From an uncultured Bacilli bacterium (GTDB lineage Bacteria > Bacillota_I > Bacilli_A > RF39 > UBA660): DNA of 7,637 nt. Location: assembly GCA_934162325.1 (NCBI GenBank), contig CAKPIH010000045.1:1-7637 (forward strand), written 5' to 3'. The translations under genes and the position numbers were made by a program. The notes beneath the pieces are model-generated. The model was not told where the DNA came from. It did not search any database and was given only the letters and a program-made list of their open reading frames with translations. Positions 1 to 4,974 of the stretch are shown here, in pieces. Every line of letters begins with the position of its first letter. Positions within the stretch are counted from its first letter, which is position 1.

Positions 1-203
1 TTAACAAATCCACCATAAGGATAAATTATAACCTTATCTATTTTATATGATAATATTTTAGAAATAATAATATGACCTATTTCATGAATAATAATAAGTG
101 ATGTAAAAATAATTAAATTAACAAAATGACCAGTAATAACAAGTCCAAAAGCCATAATTATATAAGTATAATGAAATTCTATTTTATTTAAGATACTCTT
201 CAT
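1..203 (-). CDS. spoIVFB: SpoIVFB-like M50 intramembrane metalloprotease, N-terminal part (runs off left edge)
   Basis: Only the first 67 codons are in the window; the 3' part lies beyond position 1. In spore formers SpoIVFB is the site-2-type zinc protease in the forespore outer membrane that cleaves pro-sigma-K. Visible: a hydrophobic helix at about residues 14-39 running into the zinc motif HEIGH at residues 40-44 (close to the B. subtilis position), then a short segment and YPYGG at 61-65, the equivalent of the family's L-P-x-G-G element. The start is ATG at 203; AAAGGTGAT lies upstream but with long spacing, so translation is probably coupled to spoIVFA, whose last 20 nt it overlaps. The second metal-binding motif (NPDG-like) should lie off the window and cannot be checked. 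Adjacency to a SpoIVFA-type protein makes SpoIVFB much more likely than a housekeeping M50 protease. Confidence 0.85.
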   Translation of the reverse strand, partial: MKSILNKIEFHYTYIIMAFGLVITGHFVNLIIFTSLIIIHEIGHIIISKILSYKIDKVIIYPYGGFV

Positions 204-798
204 AATTTAAATACTTATCACCTTTACTAAATACTAAATATAAATCATTATTTACTTCTCCAACTAATGTTCCTTTATCAACATAATCATATAGTTTTAA
301 AGAAGTATTATCAATATTACCATACCAGTTATATACCCCATCTAAGTCTTCGATAATAACTGTGTTACCATATCCTTCTTTATTACCAACAAAAACTACC
401 ATACCTTCTCTTAATGAAGGAACTAAATAGTTTGAAGTAACTTCTAATTTAACTCCATCTAAATATACACTTGAAGAACTATATTTTAGTTTTTCATTAA
501 ATACTTTCTCAGTATTAACTTCTTTTTTAATAGGAAGAATTCCTCCTAAATATTTATCATATATATTTTTTATCTTAGTAAAAGATATATCATCACTATA
601 TAAATAATCAGTAATTTTCTCTTTCAAAAATTCACTTTTTTTACAGCATATTGCTAAAGAAACAAACAGTAATAAAACAATCAAAGTTTTAACAAAAAAC
701 TTTTTAACACACTTACCAAAATTATTATCTTTCTTTTCAGTACTAACTTTATTTTTATTAATAATATCCATATACTTCTTCTTATCTATTTCATTCAT
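184..798 (-). CDS. spoIVFA: SpoIVFA-like stage IV sporulation protein, degenerate M23/LytM domain
   Basis: Predicted 204 aa. SpoIVFA is the partner that anchors and restrains SpoIVFB in the membrane until the forespore signal arrives. Visible: a charged cytoplasmic N-terminus (1-33), one membrane helix at about 34-51, a linker, and from about residue 112 a LytM/M23-like fold with G-x-V-x-F-V-G at 132-138, GYG at 142-144, a YG at 159-160 and LVG at 178-180. The zinc ligands are absent: the place of the usual H-x-H is NDLYLVF (184-190). This is the SpoIVFA pattern of a non-catalytic M23 domain. I chose ATG at 798 because GGTGAT sits 6 nt upstream; a longer in-frame TTG at 828 has no ribosome-binding site and falls in a T-rich hairpin flank. 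The 20-nt overlap with the HEIGH protease is the standard spoIVF arrangement. Identification is by architecture and context. Confidence 0.8.
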   Translation of the reverse strand: MNEIDKKKYMDIINKNKVSTEKKDNNFGKCVKKFFVKTLIVLLLFVSLAICCKKSEFLKEKITDYLYSDDISFTKIKNIYDKYLGGILPIKKEVNTEKVFNEKLKYSSSSVYLDGVKLEVTSNYLVPSLREGMVVFVGNKEGYGNTVIIEDLDGVYNWYGNIDNTSLKLYDYVDKGTLVGEVNNDLYLVFSKGDKYLNYEEYLK

Positions 799-830
799 AT
801 CTATCACCAATAAAGTATATGAAGGCAAAA

Positions 831-859
831 GAAAAAAAGAATTTATTTTTCTTTTTTTC
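831..859 (-). terminator. A/T-rich hairpin between the unknown gene and spoIVFA (weak terminator or attenuator)
   Basis: The arms GAAAAAAAGAA (831-841) and TTCTTTTTTTC (849-859) form an 11-bp stem with a 7-nt loop, followed on the minus strand by TTTTGCC. The stop codon of the upstream gene lies inside it. With only two G-C pairs it may terminate partially, uncoupling spoIVFA from the genes before it, or it may only reflect A/T-richness. Confidence 0.35.
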
Positions 860-1193
860 TAACTTTATTAGTATACAATCTAACAACCGAATCTACAGTA
901 ACCGGTATATATATTGTTCTAGAAGAAAACTTTTCTTTTTCTATGTCATTTAATTCATCATAAAGATAAAACAAAGACCATCTTACTTTAGAACCATGAT
1001 AATTAATTGGAAGTTCAGTAAAATATACATCATCATCCCTTTTTTCAAGCATTCTAGGTTCGCAAGACATACTTTTAATTTCTTCTCTTGATAAATTATC
1101 TATTACAGTATCTCTTCTCTTTCCATTTTCCACTCTAGTAATTCTTTTTACCAAAGGAACAACTCTCATATTATATACATCAGTTTTTTCCAT
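843..1193 (-). CDS. Uncharacterised small charged protein upstream of spoIVFA
   Basis: I do not recognise this 116-aa protein. It is rich in Lys, Arg, Glu and Asp and has no membrane segment, signal peptide or cysteine-pair metal motif, so it is probably cytoplasmic. It has a basic middle (around residues 14-28), an acidic run DDDV near residue 54, an aromatic stretch WSLFYLYDEL around 71-80 and a very basic end KVRKKEK. The start is ATG at 1193, since AAAGGGTGGTG lies immediately upstream with good spacing; in-frame GTG codons at 1202 and 1199 are part of that ribosome-binding site. It begins 16 nt after the end of the preceding membrane protein gene and precedes spoIVFA by 44 nt, so it belongs to the same transcription unit unless the hairpin at 831-859 separates them. 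A role in sporulation is suggested only by location. Confidence 0.6.
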   Translation of the reverse strand: MEKTDVYNMRVVPLVKRITRVENGKRRDTVIDNLSREEIKSMSCEPRMLEKRDDDVYFTELPINYHGSKVRWSLFYLYDELNDIEKEKFSSRTIYIPVTVDSVVRLYTNKVRKKEK

Positions 1194-1209
1194 AAACACC
1201 ACCCTTTTC

Positions 1210-2037
1210 TTATTTCAAATATCTGACAATCAATTCCGAATCAAAATCATTATCAAAAAACATATTTCTTAAATCACCTTTATTATAAACAAGTACCAAA
1301 GTTTTATTCTCTATATACATATTAATAAAACTATCAAATTCATTAGTTAACTTATTAATGTACTCTTCTTTATTTCTTTCAATATCTTCTTTAGTAAGAG
1401 AAATATTAGTATTTTTATCAATAACAATTTGACCATTACCAATAATTAAATCTTCATCATATATTTTTTCTACTATATATTTTCTAGTATAATTATATTT
1501 TTTAAGTAAATCATTATTACTAAGAACTCTTCCAGTAGCTAAATCAACATTAGTAGTAATAACATATTTTTTAACATTATTACTATATATATTTTTATCT
1601 AAATTAAAATCAAGTTCATAATATATTGATAAAATAGCACTATTAATTTGCATCTTTATTGAACTAGTAACTTCATTACTAGGTATATAATTTTCTACTT
1701 CATTATTTATTTCATTATAATAAGAAGTAATATATTCAATTAATTTATCTTCTTCCTCCATAAAACTTTTAATAACATTATTATCTAAACCTTTTAAAGT
1801 AACTCTAGATACATTAATCTTACTATATACATTACTATAACCATTAAATACAACTGGTACTGTTTCCACATAATCTTTTATATCATAATTAACTATCTTT
1901 CTACTAGTAGTATCTTTATTAATACCTTGATATTCAAATAATTTATACAAGCCAAAACCAACAAGTAAAAGAAATATTGCACTTACTACTACCAATACCT
2001 TAGCAGTCTTCTCACTCATTACTTTATCTTTCATCAT
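1210..2037 (-). CDS. Single-pass membrane protein with possible DUF3298/RsiV-like extracytoplasmic domain
   Basis: Predicted 275 aa. One membrane helix at about residues 12-33 follows a short Lys-rich N-terminus, so the bulk should face outward. The outer part contains a stretch ending VDLATGRVLSNNDLL, which resembles the 'DLxTGKxLtLxDLf' signature of DUF3298 (found in RsiV anti-sigma factors and in PdaC-type wall proteins), followed by an acidic, Asn-rich C-terminal half. That family link is pattern recognition and tentative. ATG at 2037 and ATG at 2034 are adjacent; GGAAGAAGG upstream gives better spacing to the second, so the true start may be one codon later. It has its own sigma-A-like promoter directly after the terminator of the upstream peptide gene and is first in the transcription unit leading to spoIVFA-spoIVFB. 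It could sense or interact with wall or spore-coat material, but nothing in the sequence proves a function. Confidence 0.7.
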   Translation of the reverse strand: MMKDKVMSEKTAKVLVVVSAIFLLLVGFGLYKLFEYQGINKDTTSRKIVNYDIKDYVETVPVVFNGYSNVYSKINVSRVTLKGLDNNVIKSFMEEEDKLIEYITSYYNEINNEVENYIPSNEVTSSIKMQINSAILSIYYELDFNLDKNIYSNNVKKYVITTNVDLATGRVLSNNDLLKKYNYTRKYIVEKIYDEDLIIGNGQIVIDKNTNISLTKEDIERNKEEYINKLTNEFDSFINMYIENKTLVLVYNKGDLRNMFFDNDFDSELIVRYLK

Positions 2038-2058
2038 ATTACCTTCTTCCTACCTATA

Positions 2059-2087
2059 ATTATAATATAATTAAAAAGAAAAGTAAA
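2059..2087 (-). promoter_or_regulatory. Sigma-A-type promoter for the spoIVFA-containing operon
   Basis: Minus strand: TTTACT (2087-2082, 4/6), 17-bp spacer, then a perfect TATAAT (2064-2059). The start would be near 2052, about 15 nt before the first ATG, with the ribosome-binding site in between. No sigma-E-like element was found here. The region is very A/T-rich, so chance matches are possible. Confidence 0.5.
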
Positions 2088-2088
2088 T

Positions 2089-2117
2089 AAAAAAAAGAAT
2101 CTATCTTTCGAGATAGA
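2089..2117 (-). terminator. Intrinsic terminator of the 43-aa peptide gene
   Basis: On the minus strand TCTATCT, tetraloop CGAA and AGATAGA form a 7-bp stem, followed shortly by eight T's (2096-2089). The TAG stop of the small gene (2103-2101) lies within the stem, so the peptide gene is monocistronic. Confidence 0.8.
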
Positions 2118-2232
2118 CATAATCATTTTCTATACTAAGATTATTCTTAGTATTATTAACTACTACTAAACTAATAATAATTAGTAGAAGATAAAATATA
2201 ATTACCCCTTTATTATTTTTAACAAATTCCAT
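2101..2232 (-). CDS. 43-aa single-pass membrane peptide, divergent from lexA and LexA-controlled
   Basis: A small gene with strong signals. ATG at 2232 is preceded by AAGGAG (2249-2244) with GTGAT between it and the start; a canonical promoter lies upstream and a terminator overlaps the stop. The peptide starts MEFVKNNKG, has a hydrophobic helix at about residues 10-25 (Ile, Leu, Val, one Tyr), and ends in a polar tail with NNTKNN and DYVYLER, so it is probably anchored with a short C-terminal tail outside. Its promoter holds a LexA-box-like site, which predicts induction on DNA damage. The position matches that of yneA, the SOS-induced division inhibitor divergent from lexA in Bacillus, but YneA is about 100 aa with a LysM domain, absent here. 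By size and control it also resembles SidA-type division inhibitors or the SOS-induced membrane toxin TisB. No homology to any of these can be shown; the function is inferred from context. Confidence 0.8.
   Translation of the reverse strand: MEFVKNNKGVIIFYLLLIIISLVVVNNTKNNLSIENDYVYLER
2132..2153. repeat. Perfect 9-bp inverted repeat inside the small peptide gene
   Basis: ATACTAAGA (2132-2140) and TCTTAGTAT (2145-2153) flank a 4-nt loop, over codons of the peptide's polar tail. A second inverted repeat, CTACTAA (2163-2169) with TTAGTAG (2181-2187), lies just beside it over the membrane-helix codons. Together with the terminator, three hairpins cover most of the 3' two thirds of this short mRNA. 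Confidence 0.6.
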
Positions 2233-2257
2233 ATCTATCACTTCTCCTTACATCTTA

Positions 2258-2286
2258 ATATTATCACATACTTATGTTCGTGTCAA
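2258..2286 (-). promoter_or_regulatory. Sigma-A promoter of the 43-aa peptide gene
   Basis: Minus strand: perfect TTGACA (2286-2281), 17-bp spacer, TAATAT (2263-2258), with TG one base before the -10 (extended -10). Transcription should start near 2251, just ahead of the ribosome-binding site. The LexA-box-like site at 2267-2280 fills the spacer directly next to the -35, so bound LexA would block polymerase. Confidence 0.8.
2267..2280. promoter_or_regulatory. LexA box 1 (peptide-gene promoter)
   Basis: Read on the minus strand, CGAACATAAGTATG matches the Gram-positive consensus CGAAC-N4-GTTCG at 8 of 10 fixed positions, with one perfect half. It lies between the -35 and -10 of the small peptide gene's promoter, an operator position that fits repression by the LexA encoded next door. 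Confidence 0.75.
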
Positions 2287-2305
2287 TATAAAATTGCTGT
2301 TTTAA

Positions 2306-2319
2306 CGAATAATTGTTTG
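2306..2319. promoter_or_regulatory. LexA box 2 (lexA promoter, autoregulation)
   Basis: CGAATAATTGTTTG matches CGAAC-N4-GTTCG at 8 of 10 fixed positions; both departures are C-to-T changes, one in each half. It overlaps the -35 of the lexA promoter by three bases, as expected for autorepression. The centres of the two boxes are 39 bp apart. Confidence 0.75.
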
Positions 2320-2345
2320 ACATTTTACACTTTATGTGTTAATAT
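2317..2345 (+). promoter_or_regulatory. Sigma-A promoter of lexA
   Basis: TTGACA (2317-2322), 17-bp spacer, TAATAT (2340-2345) with TG at 2337-2338 (extended -10). The spacer contains ACACTTTATGTGT, an imperfect dyad of unknown meaning. The start is predicted near 2352, immediately before the ribosome-binding site AAAGGAG (2354-2360). Confidence 0.8.
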
Positions 2346-2366
2346 TATAAATGAAAGGAGCATATT

Positions 2367-2993
2367 ATGACTAAAGAAGGAAGATTAACAAAAAGACAAA
2401 AAGAAATATTAGAATATATTAAAAAATATTCAGCGCAAAAAAAATATCCCCCATCAATTAGAGAGATATCTGCTAATTTTAATTTAAGTTCTCCTGCTAC
2501 TGCTCATGTTCACGTAAAAAAACTAATCGAAAAAGGATACTTAAAAAGAGGTAAAACAAGTAATCATTTACTTGAACTTCAAGTACCAAATGAATTTGAA
2601 ACTAAAAGTGATGATGTTGTAACTGTTCCATTACTAGGAAAAGTAACAGCAGGTAATCCAATTGAAGCAATTGAAGTACCTAACGAAGTTATTACTCTGC
2701 CAGCATATTTACTTCCTAAAAGAAAAGAAGTATTTACAATCAAAGTAGAAGGAGATTCTATGATTAATGCTGGTATCTTAGATAAAGATATTGTTATCGT
2801 AGAAAGATGTAAAACAGCTAAAAATGGTGATATAGTAGTAGCCATGGATGAAGAAAATCAAGTTACTATTAAAAGATTCTTTAGAGAAAATAATTATATA
2901 AGATTACAACCTGAAAACGATTACATGCTACCTATAATATTAAAAGATATTTCTATCTTAGGTAAAGCAATTGGTTTATATAGAAAATTTTAA
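2367..2993 (+). CDS. lexA: LexA, SOS-response transcriptional repressor and self-cleaving protease
   Basis: 208 aa, close to the usual Bacillota length. LexA dimers bind SOS boxes and repress damage-response genes; RecA filaments on single-stranded DNA trigger autocleavage and derepression. Visible: an N-terminal winged helix-turn-helix (about 1-70) beginning LTKRQKEILEYI, with PPSIREIS at 28-35 and SSPATAHVHVKKL as the recognition-helix region (41-53). A linker is followed by the S24 peptidase domain, with the Ala-Gly cleavage site at 95-96 (GKVTAG), the catalytic serine in GDSM (Ser131) and the catalytic lysine in TIKR (Lys169). All functional residues are present. ATG is preceded 6 nt upstream by AAAGGAG. 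It is divergent from the 43-aa membrane peptide gene, with one LexA-box-like site per promoter, and is followed by a strong terminator, so it is monocistronic. Confidence 0.98.
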   Translation: MTKEGRLTKRQKEILEYIKKYSAQKKYPPSIREISANFNLSSPATAHVHVKKLIEKGYLKRGKTSNHLLELQVPNEFETKSDDVVTVPLLGKVTAGNPIEAIEVPNEVITLPAYLLPKRKEVFTIKVEGDSMINAGILDKDIVIVERCKTAKNGDIVVAMDEENQVTIKRFFRENNYIRLQPENDYMLPIILKDISILGKAIGLYRKF

Positions 2994-3018
2994 AAGATGT
3001 CAAATTTGACATCTTTTT
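2992..3018. terminator. Bidirectional intrinsic terminator between lexA and ruvA
   Basis: A 26-nt perfect palindrome, AAAAGATGTCAAA (2992-3004) followed by its exact complement (3005-3017). The stem gives runs of T after a G/C-containing core on both strands. It begins within the lexA stop codon and ends 5 nt before the ruvA stop, so it serves both converging genes. Confidence 0.9.
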
Positions 3019-3022
3019 ATAT

Positions 3023-3583
3023 TTATTTAAGTAATAACTTAAGGGCTTCTTTAATTTGATTTTCTAAATCAAGAGTAGGATCAACCTTACTAACAATCTT
3101 TTTAACATCAGCCTGCTTATATCCAAGTCCCACTAATGCATCAAATAATTCACTAGAATGATCTTCTCTCTTAAATAATCCTGTATTAATAACATTTAAT
3201 TTACCTTTTAAATCAAGTACTAATTGTCTAGCTACCTTGTCACCAATTTTAGGAAATTTCTTTAAATAATTAATATTTTCTGTTTCAATAGCCTCTTCAA
3301 TCATACTAATAGATCCAGTAGCAAGCATTGGAAGTGCCATCTTAGGACCAAGTCCCTTAACAGAAATAAGTTTTAAAAATAATTCTTTTTCTTCTTTAGT
3401 TTTAAATCCATATAGAGTATATTCATCTTCAGCTACTTTAGTATAAGTATATATCGTATATTCCCTCTCCATCATAAAACCATATGGATTAGGAACATAA
3501 ATTAAATAACCAATACCATTATTTTCAAGTATAACATAACTAGCTTCAACATCAGTTATCTTACCCTTAATATAACCAAACAT
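3023..3583 (-). CDS. ruvA: RuvA, Holliday-junction-binding subunit of the RuvAB branch migrase
   Basis: 186 aa, slightly shorter than typical (~200). RuvA tetramers bind four-way junctions and load the RuvB helicase during recombinational repair. Domain I, an OB fold, is at about 1-62, starting MFGYIKGKI, with the typical Y-x-L-Y-G-F at 55-60. Domain II has two helix-hairpin-helix motifs: VKGLGPKMA (75-83) and FPKIGDKVARQLVLDLKGK (110-128). The second has Lys112 where Gly is usual. Domain III, which contacts RuvB, is at about 143-186, with LVGLGYKQADV. ATG overlaps the ddl stop as TAATG, and GTAAGGAA lies upstream inside ddl, so translation is coupled. ruvB does not follow: a terminator and the convergent lexA come next, so RuvB must be encoded elsewhere. 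No SOS box was seen ahead of the ddl-ruvA unit. Confidence 0.97.
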   Translation of the reverse strand: MFGYIKGKITDVEASYVILENNGIGYLIYVPNPYGFMMEREYTIYTYTKVAEDEYTLYGFKTKEEKELFLKLISVKGLGPKMALPMLATGSISMIEEAIETENINYLKKFPKIGDKVARQLVLDLKGKLNVINTGLFKREDHSSELFDALVGLGYKQADVKKIVSKVDPTLDLENQIKEALKLLLK

Positions 3584-4734
3584 TATTTCATATTCCTTAC
3601 ATCTTTACTAGTAACTTTTTTAAATAACTGATCCTCATTAGAATGAATCATTTTAGCCTCTTTATGAATTTTATCTATTGCTTCTTTAATCATAATACCA
3701 AGTAATTCTCTATAATCAATATTTTTATCTTCAAATAAATGATGTGAAAAGAAATTAGGAATAGTATTAATTTCATTAATATATAATTTTTTATTCTTAG
3801 TATCATAAATATAATCAATTCTCGCAACACCCCCAAGTGATAAAGAACTGTATGCCTTTTTAGCGGTCTTACATATTTTTTCCGTTAAAGCCTTTGATAT
3901 ATCTGCAGGATATGTTCTCTTAAAAGTATCATCATTATCATCATCTTTATGATATTTATCATAGTAACTACAGAATCCATCTTTTTCAATTTCTTCAACT
4001 AATGAATCAATAAGTTTACCTTTACTTTTAAGAATGGCCACATTAAATTCTCTTCTATCTTTAATATATTCCTCTACTAAAACATGCGTATCGCATTCCA
4101 TAACTTTCTCAATAGAAGACTCCAATTCTTCTTTTCTATTAACTATCTCAATACCAATACCACTTCCACCTCTAGCAGGTTTTATAATAAGTGGATATGT
4201 TAATTTATCTATTTGTTTAAAGATATCTTCTTTATCTAAAGTATAATCATCATCAGTAAAATGAACATAATCAGTAACAGCAAGTCCATTAGCCATTAAT
4301 AATTCTTTAGTAAATACTTTCTCTTGACATACACTAGAAGCATAAATATCACTACCTACAAATGGTATACCAAGTGTTTCTAGATAACCTATTATACCTC
4401 CATCCTCAGTATTCTTACCATGTACCATTGGAAAAGCAAGATGTATTTCTTTATAATCTCTCTTTAATCCTTTAGCTCTTTGTAATATAAACTTACCATT
4501 TCTATTTATTAAATTAACTTTAACAGCATATCTCTCTATTAATCTAAAATCTTTATAACTATCTATATATCTAAGCATACCGCCACTATAAATAGTTAAA
4601 TCTTTAGTAATATATATTGGAACTACTTCATATCTTTCTTTATCGATATTATCCATAGCTTGAACAGCAGTTAATATAGATAATTCATGTTCTAGACTAT
4701 TACCACCAAATATTACACCAATACTTAATTTCAT
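3583..4734 (-). CDS. ddl: D-alanine-D-alanine ligase family (ATP-grasp), with unusual second-subsite residues
   Basis: 383 aa. Ddl joins two D-alanines with ATP in the cytoplasm to make the dipeptide end of the peptidoglycan precursor. Visible: GVIFGGNSLEHELS at the N-terminus (Glu15), HGKNTEDGGIIGYLE (105-119), the ATP-binding loop KPARGGSGIG (185-194), VEEYIKDRREF (219-229), a Tyr-rich omega loop CSYYDKY (255-261) and the metal site ARID...EINT (Arg305, Glu321, Asn323). The tail of the active site reads PNFFSHHL (326-333) where E. coli DdlB has PGMTSHSL: the equivalents of Gly276 and Ser281, which hold the second D-Ala, are Asn327 and His332. The omega-loop Tyr argues against a VanA type. 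ATG at 4734 follows GAGGTGG at good spacing; the in-frame GTG at 4743 lies inside that ribosome-binding site. It is first in a two-gene unit with ruvA. Confidence 0.9.
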   Translation of the reverse strand: MKLSIGVIFGGNSLEHELSILTAVQAMDNIDKERYEVVPIYITKDLTIYSGGMLRYIDSYKDFRLIERYAVKVNLINRNGKFILQRAKGLKRDYKEIHLAFPMVHGKNTEDGGIIGYLETLGIPFVGSDIYASSVCQEKVFTKELLMANGLAVTDYVHFTDDDYTLDKEDIFKQIDKLTYPLIIKPARGGSGIGIEIVNRKEELESSIEKVMECDTHVLVEEYIKDRREFNVAILKSKGKLIDSLVEEIEKDGFCSYYDKYHKDDDNDDTFKRTYPADISKALTEKICKTAKKAYSSLSLGGVARIDYIYDTKNKKLYINEINTIPNFFSHHLFEDKNIDYRELLGIMIKEAIDKIHKEAKMIHSNEDQLFKKVTSKDVRNMK

Positions 4735-4784
4735 TTCTACCACCTCTACATATATTATAATATATATTTCTTTATTTTAAAAGA

Positions 4785-4821
4785 AAAAACTACCTAACTT
4801 TACACAAGTTATGTAGTTTTT
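4785..4821 (-). terminator. Orphan terminator-like hairpin in the ddl-mgtC divergent gap
   Basis: AAAAACTACCTAACTT (4785-4800), a 5-nt loop, and AAGTTATGTAGTTTTT (4806-4821) form a 16-bp stem with one mismatch. Read on the minus strand it is followed by a T-rich run leading towards ddl; read on the plus strand it ends in TTTTT followed by A/T. Neither flanking gene ends here: both start. It may be an attenuator in the ddl leader or end a short unannotated RNA. A perfect TATAAT lies just upstream on the minus strand (4843-4838) with only a poor -35, so the leader start is uncertain. I see no other feature in this 240-bp gap besides the mgtC promoter. Confidence 0.6.
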
Positions 4822-4919
4822 ATATTATTTATAAGATATTATAGTCGGGGTGAAGTACTTTCTAACCACTAATATTACATCGTAATTAAAAGATAAACTA
4901 GTATTTTTTTAATTAATTA

Positions 4920-4948
4920 TTTACAACAAATATCATTTTTGCTATACT
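4920..4948 (+). promoter_or_regulatory. Sigma-A promoter of the mgtC-like gene
   Basis: TTTACA (4920-4925), 17-bp spacer, TATACT (4943-4948) with TG at 4940-4941 (extended -10). The predicted start near 4955 leaves a leader of about 20 nt containing AAGGAGG (4962-4968), too short for a magnesium riboswitch. Confidence 0.8.
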
Positions 4949-4974
4949 ATATATAGAGAATAAGGAGGAACATT

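Noticed and set aside
799..828. TTG start adding 10 residues to SpoIVFA
   Set aside because: No ribosome-binding site, and it lies at a T-rich hairpin flank; ATG at 798 has GGTGAT at proper spacing.
799..842. Sigma-E-type promoter just before spoIVFA (CATATACT as -10)
   Set aside because: The only -35-like sequence is at about 18 bp spacing, too far for sigma-E, and matches poorly.
2579..2845. 88-codon open frame on the minus strand inside lexA
   Set aside because: It lies wholly antisense to a well-conserved lexA, has no ribosome-binding site, and its product resembles a codon shadow rich in Ser, Thr and Ile.
2992..3017. 26-nt perfect palindrome considered as an operator or recombination site
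   Set aside because: Its place between two convergent stops and its T-run flanks fit a bidirectional terminator; it does not match the LexA consensus.
4034..4246. 70-codon open frame on the plus strand inside ddl
   Set aside because: Antisense shadow of the conserved ATP-binding region of ddl; no start signals.
4735..4743. GTG start adding 3 residues to Ddl
   Set aside because: The GTG is part of the GAGGTGG ribosome-binding site for the ATG at 4734. The same logic rejects GTG 6390 for sigE and GTG 1202/1199 for the 116-aa protein.
4949..4974. Magnesium riboswitch upstream of the mgtC-like gene
   Set aside because: The promoter at 4920-4948 leaves only about 20 nt of leader, too short for any known riboswitch.
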